A stretch of DNA of 64,000 nt from Ixodes scapularis (lineage: Eukaryota; Arthropoda; Arachnida; Ixodida; Ixodidae), in assembly GCF_016920785.2 (NCBI RefSeq), contig NW_024609884.1:30362080-30426079 (forward strand), in the 5' to 3' direction. This document shows, one piece after another, positions 33,708 through 45,439 of the stretch. The translations under genes and the position numbers were made by a program. The notes beneath the pieces are model-generated. The model was not told the origin of the DNA. It searched no databases and saw only the letters and a program-made list of their open reading frames with translations. Within the stretch, counting starts at the first letter, position 1, and each line of letters begins with the position of its first letter.

Positions 33708-34279
33708 TTAGCAGTGCCAAACGTAGCTGGAGGCCTTGTGGAATACCTCACCGGTTTCGCTGAGGGGTGACGGACCTTGCGCCGAGAAGCCTGGGCTAGT
33801 CGCGGCGACACAGACGAAGCTTTGCACTGGCAATGCCGGTTGACCGGCGAAGCGGAGCGGCGGAAAATCCGTTTGCCCCACGACACACTCGCGCAGATCG
33901 CGTATTTCCACACGAAGAGTCGCATTTTTGGCCCGTAGCTGTCGCACTTCAAACGCTAGAGCGTCTATCTGTGCTGCCATCTTCTGCATTAGCGTGACTA
34001 CGTTCGGAAATACGGAGACGCCGGCAGTATACTCGCAAGCTCTGGGCAAGGCACAAATGTTTCGGTGGGTGCCGTGAGTGCAGACAAGCTGGCTGCAGGA
34101 GGGTCAGGCTGCTTCACGCACTGTACGCATTTGTAGCTGCTGGACCGAGACTGCGTGAGGAAATTGTATTCCTCAGATCGAATGCCCCAGCACTTGCAAT
34201 GAAACCGGGGTTCACACGACACACGTCTTCCACGAATAGGCTCGGAGCAGCGCGCAAAGTCGTCCGCCTTCGCCTCCAT
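33708..34279 (-). pseudogene. LINE ORF1: zinc finger plus coiled coil
   Basis: Starts MEAKADDFARC. The first about 60 residues hold Cys/His spacing like a PHD-type finger (SCEPRFHCKCWGI, YKCVQCVKQ), as in ORF1 of several arthropod LINEs. After a frame change (33998-34049) comes a heptad-rich helix (MQKMAAQIDALAFEVRQL, LRVEIRDLRE), probably a coiled coil for trimer or RNP assembly. It ends before the hairpin H2. Confidence 0.75.
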
Positions 34280-35140
34280 CTTGGATCAAGATTTCAGTCT
34301 TGAGTCTCCTCAGCATGAACCGATGCCATCTTGCCTGCGTGATAAATGTAACTTCGGTAATAAATTGCGACTCGACGCATTGGAGCGCACTGGCGATGGT
34401 CCAAGAATAAACGGAAAGCAACACAAAGAACGAGTGTGGGACGAGACATCTGGAACAGTGTGCTTTACCTTATTCTTGTTACTTCGATACTTGTGATACA
34501 CTGAACAGTGAACACGATTTAAGTTATTTCTGTGAAGCACCAGGTTTTCGCGGAACTTGTTGAATTATAGCGCTTCGGGCTCACCCCAAACTTTAGAGCA
34601 GCCGTCCAATTCAGGGAGCATCGATCATTCGGGTTTCGCATCAGCTTTGCTTTGAGCGCTTGGACCGTAGGATTCTTAACTCGTCATAAAAATGACGAGT
34701 AATGTCGCTTATGAGCGAAGATTCCCGATGTTGGAGAAGGATCACACCTGCCATCCCTTAGCCGGTGACGATGCTACGATCAGAAACTTTGTGTCGGTGG
34801 GATGCTCAAAGGCCGTTCATACAAAAATACTATCCGAGTTGCACACTGCTTTTCTGCACACACCGTAACGTTATGGGAACCCTAAAGCCAGCAATCACAC
34901 CGGGATGACGTAACACTTTTTTATTCTTCTTGTTATATGCTGGTCGTGGTTTTGCCTTGTTTGGTTGAGCGGTAGCATAACGCAAATAATGTGTGTTCAT
35001 AGCTAACACAATTGAGGCTCGAAGTGTAGTGTCATGACGAACAAATTCACGATTATTTACGATTATAACTTCAATGCCACTAAAAGATGACTCATATGGT
35101 GAGCTGAGTTTCAGATAGAGCTGAAGAAAAAAAAGACAAG
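34280..35140. other. unassigned; may include LINE 5' UTR
   Basis: No recognised gene. The first part may be the 5' UTR of the minus-strand LINE. The word ATGACGAGTAATG and short A/T runs have no clear role. Confidence 0.4.
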
Positions 35141-35280
35141 ACTGCGGGTAAAAACGACACATACACTATAAAGGTATTCTAACATGTGGTGTATGTGTCG
35201 TTTTTACCCGCAGTTTTTTTTTTTTGTCATGCTGAATATTCACCAGCTCATTTGTGCCCTTACATTAACTTTGGTTTTTT
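35141..35280 (+). mobile_element. PLE-type hairpin H3 with tail
   Basis: ACTGCGGGTAAAAACGACAC (arm 35141-35166) pairs exactly with 35189-35214 around a 22-nt loop. On its right, ATTCACCAGCTCATTTGTGC (35238 on) is the tail, with a second tail-like stretch (TTACACCATCTTGCCTGC) at 35365. Confidence 0.7.
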
Positions 35281-35329
35281 GTCGTATTGTGCCCTGTTTG
35301 TCTTCTACTTTGGTTTTTGGAGCTTCTCC

Positions 35330-35400
35330 GCCCAGTCTCAGGTGTTTTAAGAGAAAGGTAAACTTACACCATCTTGCCTGCGCCATCAATGTTTACCGTT
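35330..35400 (+). repeat. second copy of the PLE-associated tail
   Basis: CCCAGTCTCAGGTG, GTAAACTTACACCATC and TTGCCTGCGCCATCA match 44203-44265 (CCAGTCTCAGGTGG, GTAAATTTATACCAGC, TGGCCTGCGCCATCA). Confidence 0.75.
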
Positions 35401-35524
35401 AAGTGTACTGACACTTTTTTAGAAGAGCCTAAACATGTTCTTTTGGAGCTCGGATGTACACACCATGTCAAGGTAAGTTCCTAGAAATATCCCTATCTTC
35501 CGCCGACTGCAACTTGTTTCAAGC

Positions 35525-36200
35525 GTGCGGTTTTTCAACAGCATTTCACCCTATGCGTCGCATGGAGGTGACCGAATTGCGTCTCCGTCGCACGTGTGGC
35601 GAGTCCGGCGCGCCCACCACGACACCCTTATTTTTCAGTTCGGTAAAGACAGTGGAGGCGCCGGGCCTCGGCTCCAAGTCCCAATCAATCAATCGTTTCC
35701 CGCACCTTTTCGTCGGTCGGAGCCGCTGTGTTCGTCAGTTTTCTTTCCCGGCGAGCGGAACCCTACCGGTAAAAGCACCGAGTTGGCTGCCGCTTCGCGC
35801 GGAGGCGTCTTCGAGAAACGCGCCTTGATTGGATTGATTTTCGTTGGCAGCGCGTGGGAGCGTGCAGGGCCATCCGCACGCTGGCTGATGTGAGTCACCC
35901 ACGTTGCTGCTTGGGCGGCGGTCAGCATCGATTGGCCGCCGCCCGCGGTGCCGTCCGTTCGCGACGCCCTGGGGACGTCGCCGTTCAGCCATCACCGCCA
36001 GTGGTTCAGACAAGATCGAACCACACTGTCCGGACTCACCCGGAAACGACACCACGTTAGGACCACGTCATACTCATTCGTTGAAACAAAGCGAACGCCG
36101 AGTTGCTCTCGTGGTCAACCCGCCCGCCGTATTCAGTCTTGCTGTGATGACGTCCTGCGGGTCCTGAACAGGGTCGTGTCTTTACCTAAGGGTTTAGCAA
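35525..36200. other. GC- and CpG-rich stretch, no gene assigned
   Basis: GC content and CpG density rise well above the surroundings, and frames stay open on both strands without resembling known proteins. It could be a promoter/first-exon region or an LTR-like repeat. I cannot tell which. Confidence 0.35.
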
Positions 36201-36381
36201 CATTTTTCGGTGTTGTAGTGACTCTTTGCCGCATTTCTTCGAAATGACGTATTCGGTGTTTTTTTCTTCTTTTCTTTTTTACTTCTCGTCATATATTGTG
36301 GGTGTAAGAGGCAGCGGACAAACAAATGAACTCCTGCCTTGGCTGACCATACTTCTGTAGTGCTCAGAAGCAAATCCCATT

Positions 36382-36402
36382 GGGGGGGGGGGGGGGGGGG
36401 GG
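36382..36402. repeat. poly-G run, 21 nt
   Basis: Followed by CGCCCCCCC and TTTTTTGGAGGGCAATTTG, so part of a G/C-rich repeat. Confidence 0.95.
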
Positions 36403-36604
36403 CGCCCCCCCTTTCTCTTTTTTGGAGGGCAATTTGACATGGGTGGACCCCCCGTGCACCAGAATGAATGGGAGAATAGTATCCTTACAAATCCCCGCCA
36501 AAAAAAAACAAAAAAAAAAACGGAGTTCTGGATTCGCTTTTGGCAGTGCTTCACATCGCGTTCCGACCTGGAATAAGTGGTTCTGTACAGTCTCTCATGC
36601 ATGA

Positions 36605-37530
36605 CTAAAAAGCAGCGAATTGCTGGGCTAGTTGTTCATTGATTGGCATAATTAAAAAAGAGGAGAAATACGTGGGACTAGGGGCTATACCTGCGCCTGT
36701 CTTGTGTGTTTCTTTGACTTCACCATAGTTTTCACTTTTTGAGTATGTCTCGTTACGGATATTAAAATTAGGAGTAAAAACAATGATGAGACGAAGTCCG
36801 AACGAATAATAAAAACAACATCGCCTCACTCGTTTCGCAAGTGAGGCGATGAAGTCTGGACCTGCATGCTCCTTCGTTTCGGCTGTGTGAAAGCAATGGC
36901 TTTTGATATGGTAAATAGAGTTCTGCAAGCCTTCAGCATTGTGCGGGTATTCATCACGCTTCTTGCTCCGAAATACAAGCAGCACGATGCCAGCGAACAT
37001 TTGAACATCAACGAAGATGCAACAGTACCGCATCCCCAGTCGGAGGAAGATATAAAAAAAATAACAATGCTTACTTTTTTTTTTGCGCGGGTTTGCAAGA
37101 TTGCGCCGGTCGCAGGCAATCAATGGTTGGTCGAACCCCGCCGTTGTTCGCGCCATATGCTGCTGCTAGAGGCGTATACTTTTCTCGTGAATCCGAAGTC
37201 GGCATTTCTTCTCTGCTTGCTGTCCTTTAACGAACCATACAGTATAGCACAGCACAAATACTTTTCTTTCCCCGTCTACCGAATCGTTGGACGGAGAACA
37301 TGACTGTCCGACTCTCTTGTACAGATGCGAGGAAGAAATGGATTCTTGATATCGAGGAAAGCGGAAAAACTCTCGGAACACGCTTTACTTCATCGGGTTT
37401 GGTGCAGTCAGTGAAGAATAGTCTTCCTTTTTGTATTTATTGCAATGGGGGTGTGAGAAAAGGAACCGTGTTCTGACAGTTGGGAGGTTGCGGTGCCATA
37501 CTGTTAATTAAGCGAGCAACAGCCCAATAA
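36605..37530. other. unassigned intergenic sequence
   Basis: Short open frames on both strands; a small inverted pair GCCTCACTCGTTTCGCAAGTGAGGC at 36823-36847 (written here as arms GCCTCACT / AGTGAGGC). No recognised gene. Confidence 0.4.
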
Positions 37531-37610
37531 ATAAGTAAATAAATAAATAAATAAATAAAAGAAGCAACAATGTGTTGTGAAAAAACCTAGAATATATATA
37601 TATATATATA
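37531..37610. repeat. (TAAA)n and (TA)n simple repeats
   Basis: AAATAAATAAAT at 37531-37559 and ATATATATAT at 37591-37610, 30 bp apart. Confidence 0.9.
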
Positions 37611-37711
37611 CTTTAGAGATTCTAGGTGATGTCACATGGAGCCCAATGTACTTATGTTCAGATCTTAGATGAGCCTTGTTTTTGTTTATACTGCTTCTCT
37701 TTTTTAATATA

Positions 37712-37915
37712 GGAGGGTGGGAAATGAGCTCTTCGCCTCGACATCGAAGTAAATGGGACACGCGGATGCAGGAAAGCTGTAGCTCTGCAGGAACTTCGAC
37801 GGAGGTAAACGATATACTTGAAGAATTATGGGCTGGCGATCGTGCTTTTGGCATTCCGCCAGGAGGAAAAATTCTTGCCAAAGCACTGGTGGACAAGGAG
37901 GGAACTGTTTCCTGA
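37712..37915 (+). CDS. possible unrecognised terminal exon
   Basis: An acceptor-like TTTTTTAATATAG precedes an open frame of about 67 codons ending in TGA at 37913-37915. The peptide is Ser-rich, then TEVNDILEELWAGDRAF and GIPPGGKILAKALVDKEG, which looks protein-like but is not a family I recognise. No upstream exon was found. Confidence 0.28.
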   Translation, partial: GGWEMSSSPRHRSKWDTRMQESCSSAGTSTEVNDILEELWAGDRAFGIPPGGKILAKALVDKEGTVS

Positions 37916-38580
37916 ACACGGATGAAAACATGACCACTGCTCTCTCTACCTTGGCGAGCTGCTTGCTGCCTCATTCACATGAAATCGGTCGTTTTCGTCT
38001 TATTCCCATATCTGCAAGCACTACAGTTTAAATTAAAAAAAAAAATGTTACGTTTTTTTTTTCATTTTAAATATAAAAACAGTAGAATGTATTTTTTTCT
38101 TTTTTTAAGCTTTTTGGAATTTAGATGCGTGAAAAAATAGAGTTATAATGTTGGCAACAAATGTGCTCTTCCCAAGCCGACAGAAATGCGTCTCATCTCT
38201 TTGTCTCTCGGGCACCGATGTGGCGGGGGCCATCTGACTCGCCCGCTCGAGCGCTGAAAGTTCGATTTCAGTTATTCGAATGCCCTCGATTACGGAACAA
38301 CAACAACGCTGCAACGACGACCCTTCGGCTCCCTCACTTCGTCCACCGATTTCCAATCTGCAAAGCCCCATACTGTATTCAAAGAGCTTTCGAGTTGAAA
38401 TGGACCAAGGGGCCTATAATGGGAGCGAGAGTGCTCATCTGCAGCAGACTGGAAAAGTAATCGGAGGCTTCATTACTTAGAGATTTCATGCGTAAACAAT
38501 TGTTTTCAAAAGAGGGTTTGATCTGGTTGCGAGTTTCGGCTTGAGAAAAGTGCTTCTGTACTCTCTAGTTGAACTAGGGC

Positions 38581-39550
38581 TGGGTACTTGATCGATTAAC
38601 CTACCAATGAATCCATCAATGCTTTAATCGCGATTCATTTTTTTTCATCGGTTTACCGACTAAAAGTTAGCTAACCAACAAACAAGAAAGTAAAAATTGA
38701 GTTTTTCGCCATGCATGCGTGGACGAGTACAACTGTATGAAGGCACACTTTAGGAGAAAAATTTCGACCTAAAGTAGACTCTAGGGGGCGACCTAAAGTA
38801 AACCGTCGGCGGCGAGATTTGTAACTCAAAACAAGTGGAGAAGGTTATACGGCGAGCAAGTGCTCTAAAATGCGTCTTCGGCGCATCGGAAAGCAAGGAG
38901 GAGCACGCCAATCAAAGCGGGACACAGGGAACGCGCAGGGTGTGTATGTGTGTGTGTGTGTGTGTTTGTGTTCGATGTGTGTGTGGGTGTGTGCGTGTGC
39001 TGGGCGATGTAGAAGAGGAAATCGAGGCAATCGTGGGTGTGGGCTAATTGGGGGGGGGGGGGGGGGGCAAAAGCACGTGAGCGTATTTGGGGGGTAAACC
39101 AACGCACGAGGTGTGCAAGGAGCAGGCGAACTTGTACGCCGTATACGTGTCCCAGCGACTTGAAGGCCGCGTGATTGTCCGTGTAGCGCAGCGGAGACGC
39201 TTGTGAAAAGTCGAAGGAATTCGCTATTGCTGGAGAATATCAGCGAACATCGTTGCGTCTGCAACTGAAGTAATAATTTGGGAGTATGGGTGTCTTTTGA
39301 CTGTTAAACTTAACTACACATTATGGTTGATCTAATATCTGAAATTGAACATTTTGCCGTTTATAAAAAAATCGTAAAAAAAACAACAAAAAAAACAACA
39401 ACAACAAACAAACGTAAGAATAAAATAAAGTAATTTTGCGTTTTTTACAAACTATTATGCATCGAAATGAACGAAACCGATCAATCGACTAATTAATCGA
39501 TTAGAAGCTGGCGAAATCGGGTTTAAATACTTAATCGACGCCCGAGGGAT
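38581..39550. mobile_element. possible degraded element with ATCGATTAA-rich ends
   Basis: GGGCTGGGTACTTGATCGAT (38579 on) and CTTAATCGACGCCC (39530 on) both carry ATCGATTAA-type blocks. The GGGCTGGG start is like some hAT ends. The interior has a TG microsatellite (38940-39000), a G18 run (39050-39067) and an A-rich stretch, so it is heavily altered. No target duplication seen. Confidence 0.3.
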
Positions 39551-39964
39551 ATGCACACCCGAAACTGTCGTGTATAGAGAAATAATTAAGTGTCAAAAGG
39601 GCAGCTCCTGAGCGTGGAAAAGTGAAAACCAATCAAGTTGGCCCCGTTAAAATCTTTACACAAATTTGTGGTTTCGTCCGCAGTATTTGAAGTGTGCGAC
39701 TTGTTTTGCAAAAATGTGATGGGTGCGTCCTTTCCAAGTTTATTGACTATTCTTACAATAGAACACTTTACGTCAAGTTTTCTTGACGTAAAATCTCTAC
39801 ACATTTTCTCATGTCTACAAGTCTACAAGTTTTCTCCTTTACAGCTGTCTATTAGCGGCTGGGATTCACTCTCCGATAACATTGTAACAATAGAAGAGCC
39901 CAGCACGTTTCGAGCCGCACTTGCCGCACTTGCCGCTCTTTACACGTAATTAACCTAAACTGCT

Positions 39965-40042
39965 TGTGTGTGTGTGTGTGTGTGTGTTTTGTTTCCAAGT
40001 TTTAATATATATTGCTGTTTGTCCCCCCCCCCCCCCCCCCCC
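39965..40042. repeat. (GT)n followed by a C20 run
   Basis: (GT)n at 39965-39987 and C20 at 40023-40042. Confidence 0.95.
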
Positions 40043-42515
40043 TGTGTAAAGCCAATGAGGGCGATATAAGGGCACAATGAATGAAATGAAATAAATGAAA
40101 TGAAAATTGAAGTCAGTAAGGATGATAAGGTGAAGGCAGTTTTGAAGAAATTGGGCTCCAACTAGTTGACCTTCACTCGTAGTATTTTGTTTAGGCCTCC
40201 CTGCTGCTATACACATATTATTATTTCAAACTGACGCAGCAGACCTGCTTTGCCCAAGTTATAAGAATGAGACCCCTGCTTATTATCTTTCGAAAAAGCT
40301 GACGCATAAGCTATGGTTCGATTTCATAATTTTAGCGTCAAATGTAATACATAGGTCGACCATTTATATTTCTTCAGAAACAAATATGTATTTTCTGCCA
40401 TTTATTTTTTAAAGCTCAAGGTGAGAGCACAAAATTGCAGAGAAAAACAAACGCTGCAGCGCACGCAAACGACGGCGCCCAAAAGCAAAACCAAGACCTA
40501 GGACGAGGGCGGAAAATCCAAACCTACTCACCTTCGCCTTGCTGGAGCCTGTTGTGTCTCTGTGGTCGCGATACTCGGATAGGTTTATATGAATCAATGT
40601 CGATCTTAATGTTACTTCTGGGGAGTTAGACAGAAGGGATAGAATAAAAGTGAACGTCGAAGAGGGGACTAATCTTTTGCTGCACATGTTCCGTCAGAAT
40701 AATAAACAGAAAGCTATTTTGCGGAAATAACTCCTGACACATTCATACCGCGCATATCCTTGACCATATACGTAACCCGCAACGTCTGAAAACTTGGCGA
40801 GTAAACTTCGCCACCGCTGCAATCGGCTGTTTGCTGCGGGTGATTAATACTCGTGCACATAACCGATGTCCCTATAGGGCTCCCTCAGAGATCCCGCCAC
40901 TTTGACGACAAAACCGAGCCTGACTTAAACTAGACATTAATGAGGCAAAACAAAACAAAACCCAAACAAACAGAAGCAACTGCAGTGAACAGACCTTGGA
41001 GAGGGTTTTATTTCAACCAGTATCGTCCGCACTGGTCATCGCAGATGACCACACCAGAATGAACAAGCGCGTACAAACAACCCACGGGGTAGTGCCCTGT
41101 TAACGAGGGCGTGTGTGAATAAATGCAGTGGTGACATTCACAGACACCGATAGCCTTCCACGGAATAGCCGACACAGCGATACACGGTAACCAGTCGGAC
41201 TACGCGTGCTTCCATTTTGAACATTGCTCCAGCCACCGACATCTTGAAAAACGCAAGGCGCGGTCAGTCCCGGATATCTTATTATCGCTCTGCGGCCTAC
41301 GAGATTACTGCCTGATCCTAATGAGTCTGATCATAATAAGTCCTGCGTTTCTCAGTCTGTTCCTAACTCTAAAAGCTGAGGGCCAGGCATTCACGCGCGA
41401 CATTTCTGTCTGGCACTTGTCCCGACACCTGGATCGAGTCGCGTCGCTTACTGAAATGAACTTCAGAGCGAAGGAAGGCTAACAACGCCGCTACCATGGC
41501 AGTAGGACTTTTAGACGTAGGCAAATTCAGACGCGTTCGCAAATTTCTACAATCCAAAGTGCGAGGCGCACACTTTTCAATCTCTGAAATTTTCTCCCAG
41601 AAAGTCACGCTCACTAAATGACCGGCTTTACGGTGATCCCCACAATTTTTGTTCTGTTTTGCCGTTAACTTTCTGGATCTGTATTCGGCCGAATTGTCCA
41701 AAAGGAAAATTCATTATTGCACCAATGACAGGTCTTTTGTCATACCGCTGTCCTGATTTCTCGTGCGATTAGTATTCATTTATTCTGCTTGCGAAGATAC
41801 CAGGTAATAAGTTTAGCGTGAGCATAGTGATTTTTACATTTTTTCTTGCCATATCCTTTAATGGGTATACGGTGGAAAACTGGGACGCTGGAAATTTCGA
41901 CGTCCGCTCCAGAACAATGCCCTATAGAACACGATATCACACTGTCTATCTTACAGTGCTACAGTTACTCCACGTAGGCGATAGACAATTCAAACTGAAA
42001 TAATTGCGACGGCTGTAGGTGCCGCGCTTTGCAGCCAGTGAATTCACTGACATCAGTTTTTTTGTTGATCTTCTTGGGTTTGCCCCTGGTTACGTTTGGC
42101 CCTGCGGCATCGCTTTGCGAACATTCAGGGCTATCGAACGCTATTCTTCCGCTACATGTACAGTCCTGGACAAAACAAACTCAAACATACGAACGCGCTT
42201 GGTCACTCACGTACGTTAGCATAATTGCGCGGCGCTATATGTAAAACGTTTGGACGCGAGTGTCGTGGAAGTTTCCCAGACATATCTTTTTCCTATGATC
42301 CACAGGTGTGAAGTGTCACAACAGTTGACACTCGAAATATGGACAATGAATAGCAGGAGGGCGGCTGTAAGTTGCTCCGAGTCTTGGCACGGTCTTGCTT
42401 CGTTACAAAAAAAAAAAAAAAAAAATGCAGTTGGATGCATGCGTTCCTTCGTTCCTGAAGGGCATTGGGGTTGTCAAAATAAGGAGGGTTGAGACAACCA
42501 GTTGGGGTCGAACAG
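40043..42515. other. unassigned intergenic sequence
   Basis: ATGAAATGAAATAAATGAAATG at 40078-40100 is a short imperfect repeat. An A19 run is at 42407-42425. No recognised gene. Confidence 0.45.
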
Positions 42516-42521
42516 TCGGTA

Positions 42522-42694
42522 CCAGTGACGTCAGCAGGGCCAGCGGCACCCGGGGCGATTCCCCTCCGCTACCCCCTTCCCCTCGGCTCTGGTGTCTCGG
42601 CGCGACAACAGAGCCAACCCTCCTCCCCTTTAACTACCCAGCTGCACCCGGGGCGATCCGCCCCCCCCCCCCCCCCTCTTAGTGACGTCACTGG
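42522..42694. mobile_element. 173-bp GC-rich MITE with 6-bp target duplication
   Basis: Ends CCAGTGACGTCA (42522) and TGACGTCACTGG (42683-42694) are perfect 12-bp inverted repeats, flanked by TCGGTA on both sides (42516-42521, 42695-42700). The interior repeats GCACCCGGGGCGAT at about 42547 and 42644 and contains C16. Confidence 0.9.
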
Positions 42695-42830
42695 TCGGTA
42701 TCTACAGGTAAGTACATAATCCAATGCGTTTCAAGTGCACCTGATACATGCGTGCTTAGCAAGGAAGCGCTGAGTATGTTCCGAACTTCAGGGTATTTAC
42801 TTGTTCAAGATCCAGAAACATATACTCAAC

Positions 42831-43733
42831 CAGTGCCTCCTATATAAGTTACACTATGCCTGTCAGCTACTCTCCAAGACCGGTCCAGGCCCGATGCTTC
42901 ACCTCACAACACGCACGTACAGATAGGTAGCGCCGCCTGGCGGACGTTCGTTTTGACCATTTTTTAGCATGTTGTATTTACTTTATTATTGGAGATATAT
43001 CATATATATGTTTTTTTTAACAACGTGCCGAACACTGTTCTGCATGTGACCGCCCTGATTCAAACGAGGTTTGCTGAGACAAAATACGAAACTACGAAAC
43101 AAGCACAGCCAGGCTTCGCTTTTGCATCGCGAACGCGGAGAACACTTGGCCGCTTGACCGTCTGCTTTGGCGGCAGTTTGCGGCTTTGGCGGTCACATTG
43201 AATCGCGCGCATAGAAATAGTTGGCGCCGGGTGGTGTGCGGGTGAAAAGGTAGGAAAATAAGAAGTAATATTCCGTTGAAAACGGCGGGCTGGTCCCGAG
43301 CTGTCAGTCAAAAACATTTAGATTTCTTGCTGTCGGTACTGCTGGGGCGACATTATTGAATCTCCTACGGAAGAGATGGTTGGCTTCACTACATGGCAGG
43401 TTTGTATGCCTCGGTGGCTCCACCGCACGGCAACCACACGTACACATCGCGACACTGTTAGCGCGAACACGACGTCCGCACATTTTCGCCTTTTTCTTTT
43501 AAATAGTATTAGCCAGCACGAAATTTTATCGCTTACATTATAGAGCTAATTGAGCTCTTTCAGTAGCAATAATGACTTGGATGTCATCCCTTAGTTTCAA
43601 AGACAAAAACTGGAAAAACCGGCGATCGCTTGTTCGCGCTAACAGTGTCGCGCTCTGTACTCTTTGTCCTGTCCCTTCCGCTTGCCAGCGCTCGGAGCTG
43701 ACAGGCATAGTGTAACTTATATAGGAGGCACTG
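42831..43733. repeat. nested long inverted repeats (38-bp and 22-bp pairs)
   Basis: 42831-42868 (CAGTGCCTCCTATATAAG...) and 43696-43733 are exact 38-bp reverse complements, 827 bp apart. Inside, 43448-43469 (CGCGACACTGTTAGCGCGAA...) and 43631-43652 are exact 22-bp reverse complements. The two pairs do not share an axis. The intervening sequence has no recognised protein. Confidence 0.93.
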
Positions 43734-43799
43734 ACTCAACTCATACGCGTTTCGACCTGCGTTCTCATAGGAGAGACATTAAGCCTTGTGGTTTCGTGT

Positions 43800-43830
43800 C
43801 AAAACTCAGTATTCGACATACTGAGTTTTG
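43800..43830. repeat. 13-bp-arm perfect hairpin
   Basis: CAAAACTCAGTAT, loop TCGAC, ATACTGAGTTTTG. Confidence 0.9.
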
Positions 43831-44088
43831 TTGCCGGAAGAATCACTTGGAGATGAAGATATGTTTTTATCGAGGCAGGCACGTTCTGTGACTACGTCGG
43901 CATGACAGAGGGAGACAACGAAGCTAGTATTGGCCAAAATAAACGGGGAAATAAACCGAAGTGCATTTCAAGAGTGCTGCACAGAAACACGCAAAACTAT
44001 AGAATGTGCCTCTCACATATTGTTCCCAGTTCTTCACATTTTGGCTTAGTCTCGACTCAGAATCAACTGGGTGTAAAATACAAAGCAT

Positions 44089-44265
44089 CCAAGTGGAAGA
44101 GAAAGGAACAGAATGGCAGAAGGCAACGTCTCAATTTTTGAGACGTTGCCTTTTGTCATTTTGTTTCTTTCTCTTCCACTTTGGATTCTTCGTATTCACC
44201 ACCCAGTCTCAGGTGGTTGAAGTAGTGGTAAATTTATACCAGCTGGCCTGCGCCATCACTGTTTT
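44089..44265 (+). mobile_element. PLE-type hairpin H4 with tail
   Basis: Arms 44089-44133 and 44139-44184 pair CCAAGTGGAAGAGAAA with TTTCTCTTCCACTTTGG and AAGGCAACGTCTCA with TGAGACGTTGCCTT, with small bulges. The tail follows at 44203-44265 (CCAGTCTCAGGTGG, TATACCAGCTGGCCTGCGCC). Confidence 0.75.
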
Positions 44266-45352
44266 AACAAAATTTTGTGACTGTTTCTTTCTGGATATAT
44301 CCAATTTCTTTGGTCCCTCAATCTCGGGTTTTCATAATTATAAATGTTCCCTAACTTGAAAGTATTTTCTTTATTGTTTCTGGCAAAAAAAGAAGAACAA
44401 TTTTGTTTATGATTGCATTTGATATGCCACATGCATTAGCGTTTATCAAATTGAACCCATTCAAGATCGAATTTTTTTTTAGTGTATTATCGAATGGAAC
44501 CTCCTTCAATTCGATAATGCGTTAAGTTATCATGAACTTACAGAACTCGATTTCATCATTGTGACGTGAATTTAAGTTCCTACGTTCAAATTTTTGAGAG
44601 GCAAAACTGTGCAGCAATAAATGAGAACCTCCAAGTTCTAGCTACCTGCGTATCTGGTGTTGATTACAACTTCAGCTTAATAAAGCCACAATTGAAGACA
44701 AAACAATATATATATCCAACAGAAAAATATGAATAAAGGTCTTTAAGTACTGTTGAGAAACTTGAAAGTATCTTTTCAGGTTTGCGTCTTCAAAAATAAT
44801 CAGATCAAGTAGAACATGTCAAGTAGGTCATCTTCGGTCGATATACTAATTAAATGTCGTTCTGAACTCCTATCAATTAATTAATTATAGGGATCCATCG
44901 ATTAACTGACATTACACACGCGCTGGCGAAAGAAAAACGCGCAAGAAAAACAAAATGTCCGTTCTTCAACCTCAGCATACTTTCTTCGTTCGTTTTGAAA
45001 GTTAAAATTCGCATAAATGAATTCCGAAACAGCGTTCCGCTGAACCGTGTGAATGTTTTTCGTTAGTTTTGTGCAGATCTTGACCGAGGCTTTACCTAAT
45101 AGCCAACTTAGCAAAATGTGACCGTCGATGAAAACCAATAAAGGCGAAATCAGCTTGATGTTCTAACGTAGCATTTGTTGCCGAAATTCCCAGATACAAA
45201 AAAAAGTCTTCAAGCACAATATTATAATATAATATTGAAGTAGGATGTCTCGGACCCGAGTGGGAAAAATAATCGTTTGATCGTTTTGCTTTCATACTTA
45301 GTTGCCCCTTAGGTGTCTCTTGAATGTTTGGTGTGCTTATTAACCTCATAAC

Positions 45353-45357
<5 letters not shown>
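44266..45357. other. unassigned intergenic sequence
   Basis: AT-rich, no recognised protein or transposon end. Confidence 0.45.
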
Positions 45358-45385
<28 letters not shown>

Positions 45386-45439
45386 GGAAAGGGGGAAATC
45401 CCCCTTTTTTTTCTTTGGGGGGGGGGGGGGGGGGGGGGG
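45358..45439. repeat. (GT)n followed by a G23 run
   Basis: (GT)n at 45358-45385 and G23 at 45417-45439, with an A/G then C/T-rich joint. Confidence 0.95.

Larger units (their letters stand above)
30459..34279 (-). mobile_element. near full-length dead LINE (Jockey/CR1-type)
   Basis: Minus strand, 3.8 kb: zinc-finger ORF1 (34279-33708), APE-type endonuclease (about 33340-32875), reverse transcriptase (about 32250-31230), C-terminal region (31200-30600) and a 3' tail where AATAAACT runs into (ATCT)n at 30481-30459. Order and motifs fit the Jockey/CR1 group of non-LTR elements. Frameshifts, a mutated RT active site, a small retroposon at 31198 and a hairpin at 33517 show it is inactive. The true 5' end may lie a little above 34279. 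Confidence 0.88.

Noticed and set aside
35454..36247. Several overlapping frames in the GC-rich stretch as a gene
   Set aside because: High GC lowers stop density on both strands; no protein motif or splice set supports any of them.
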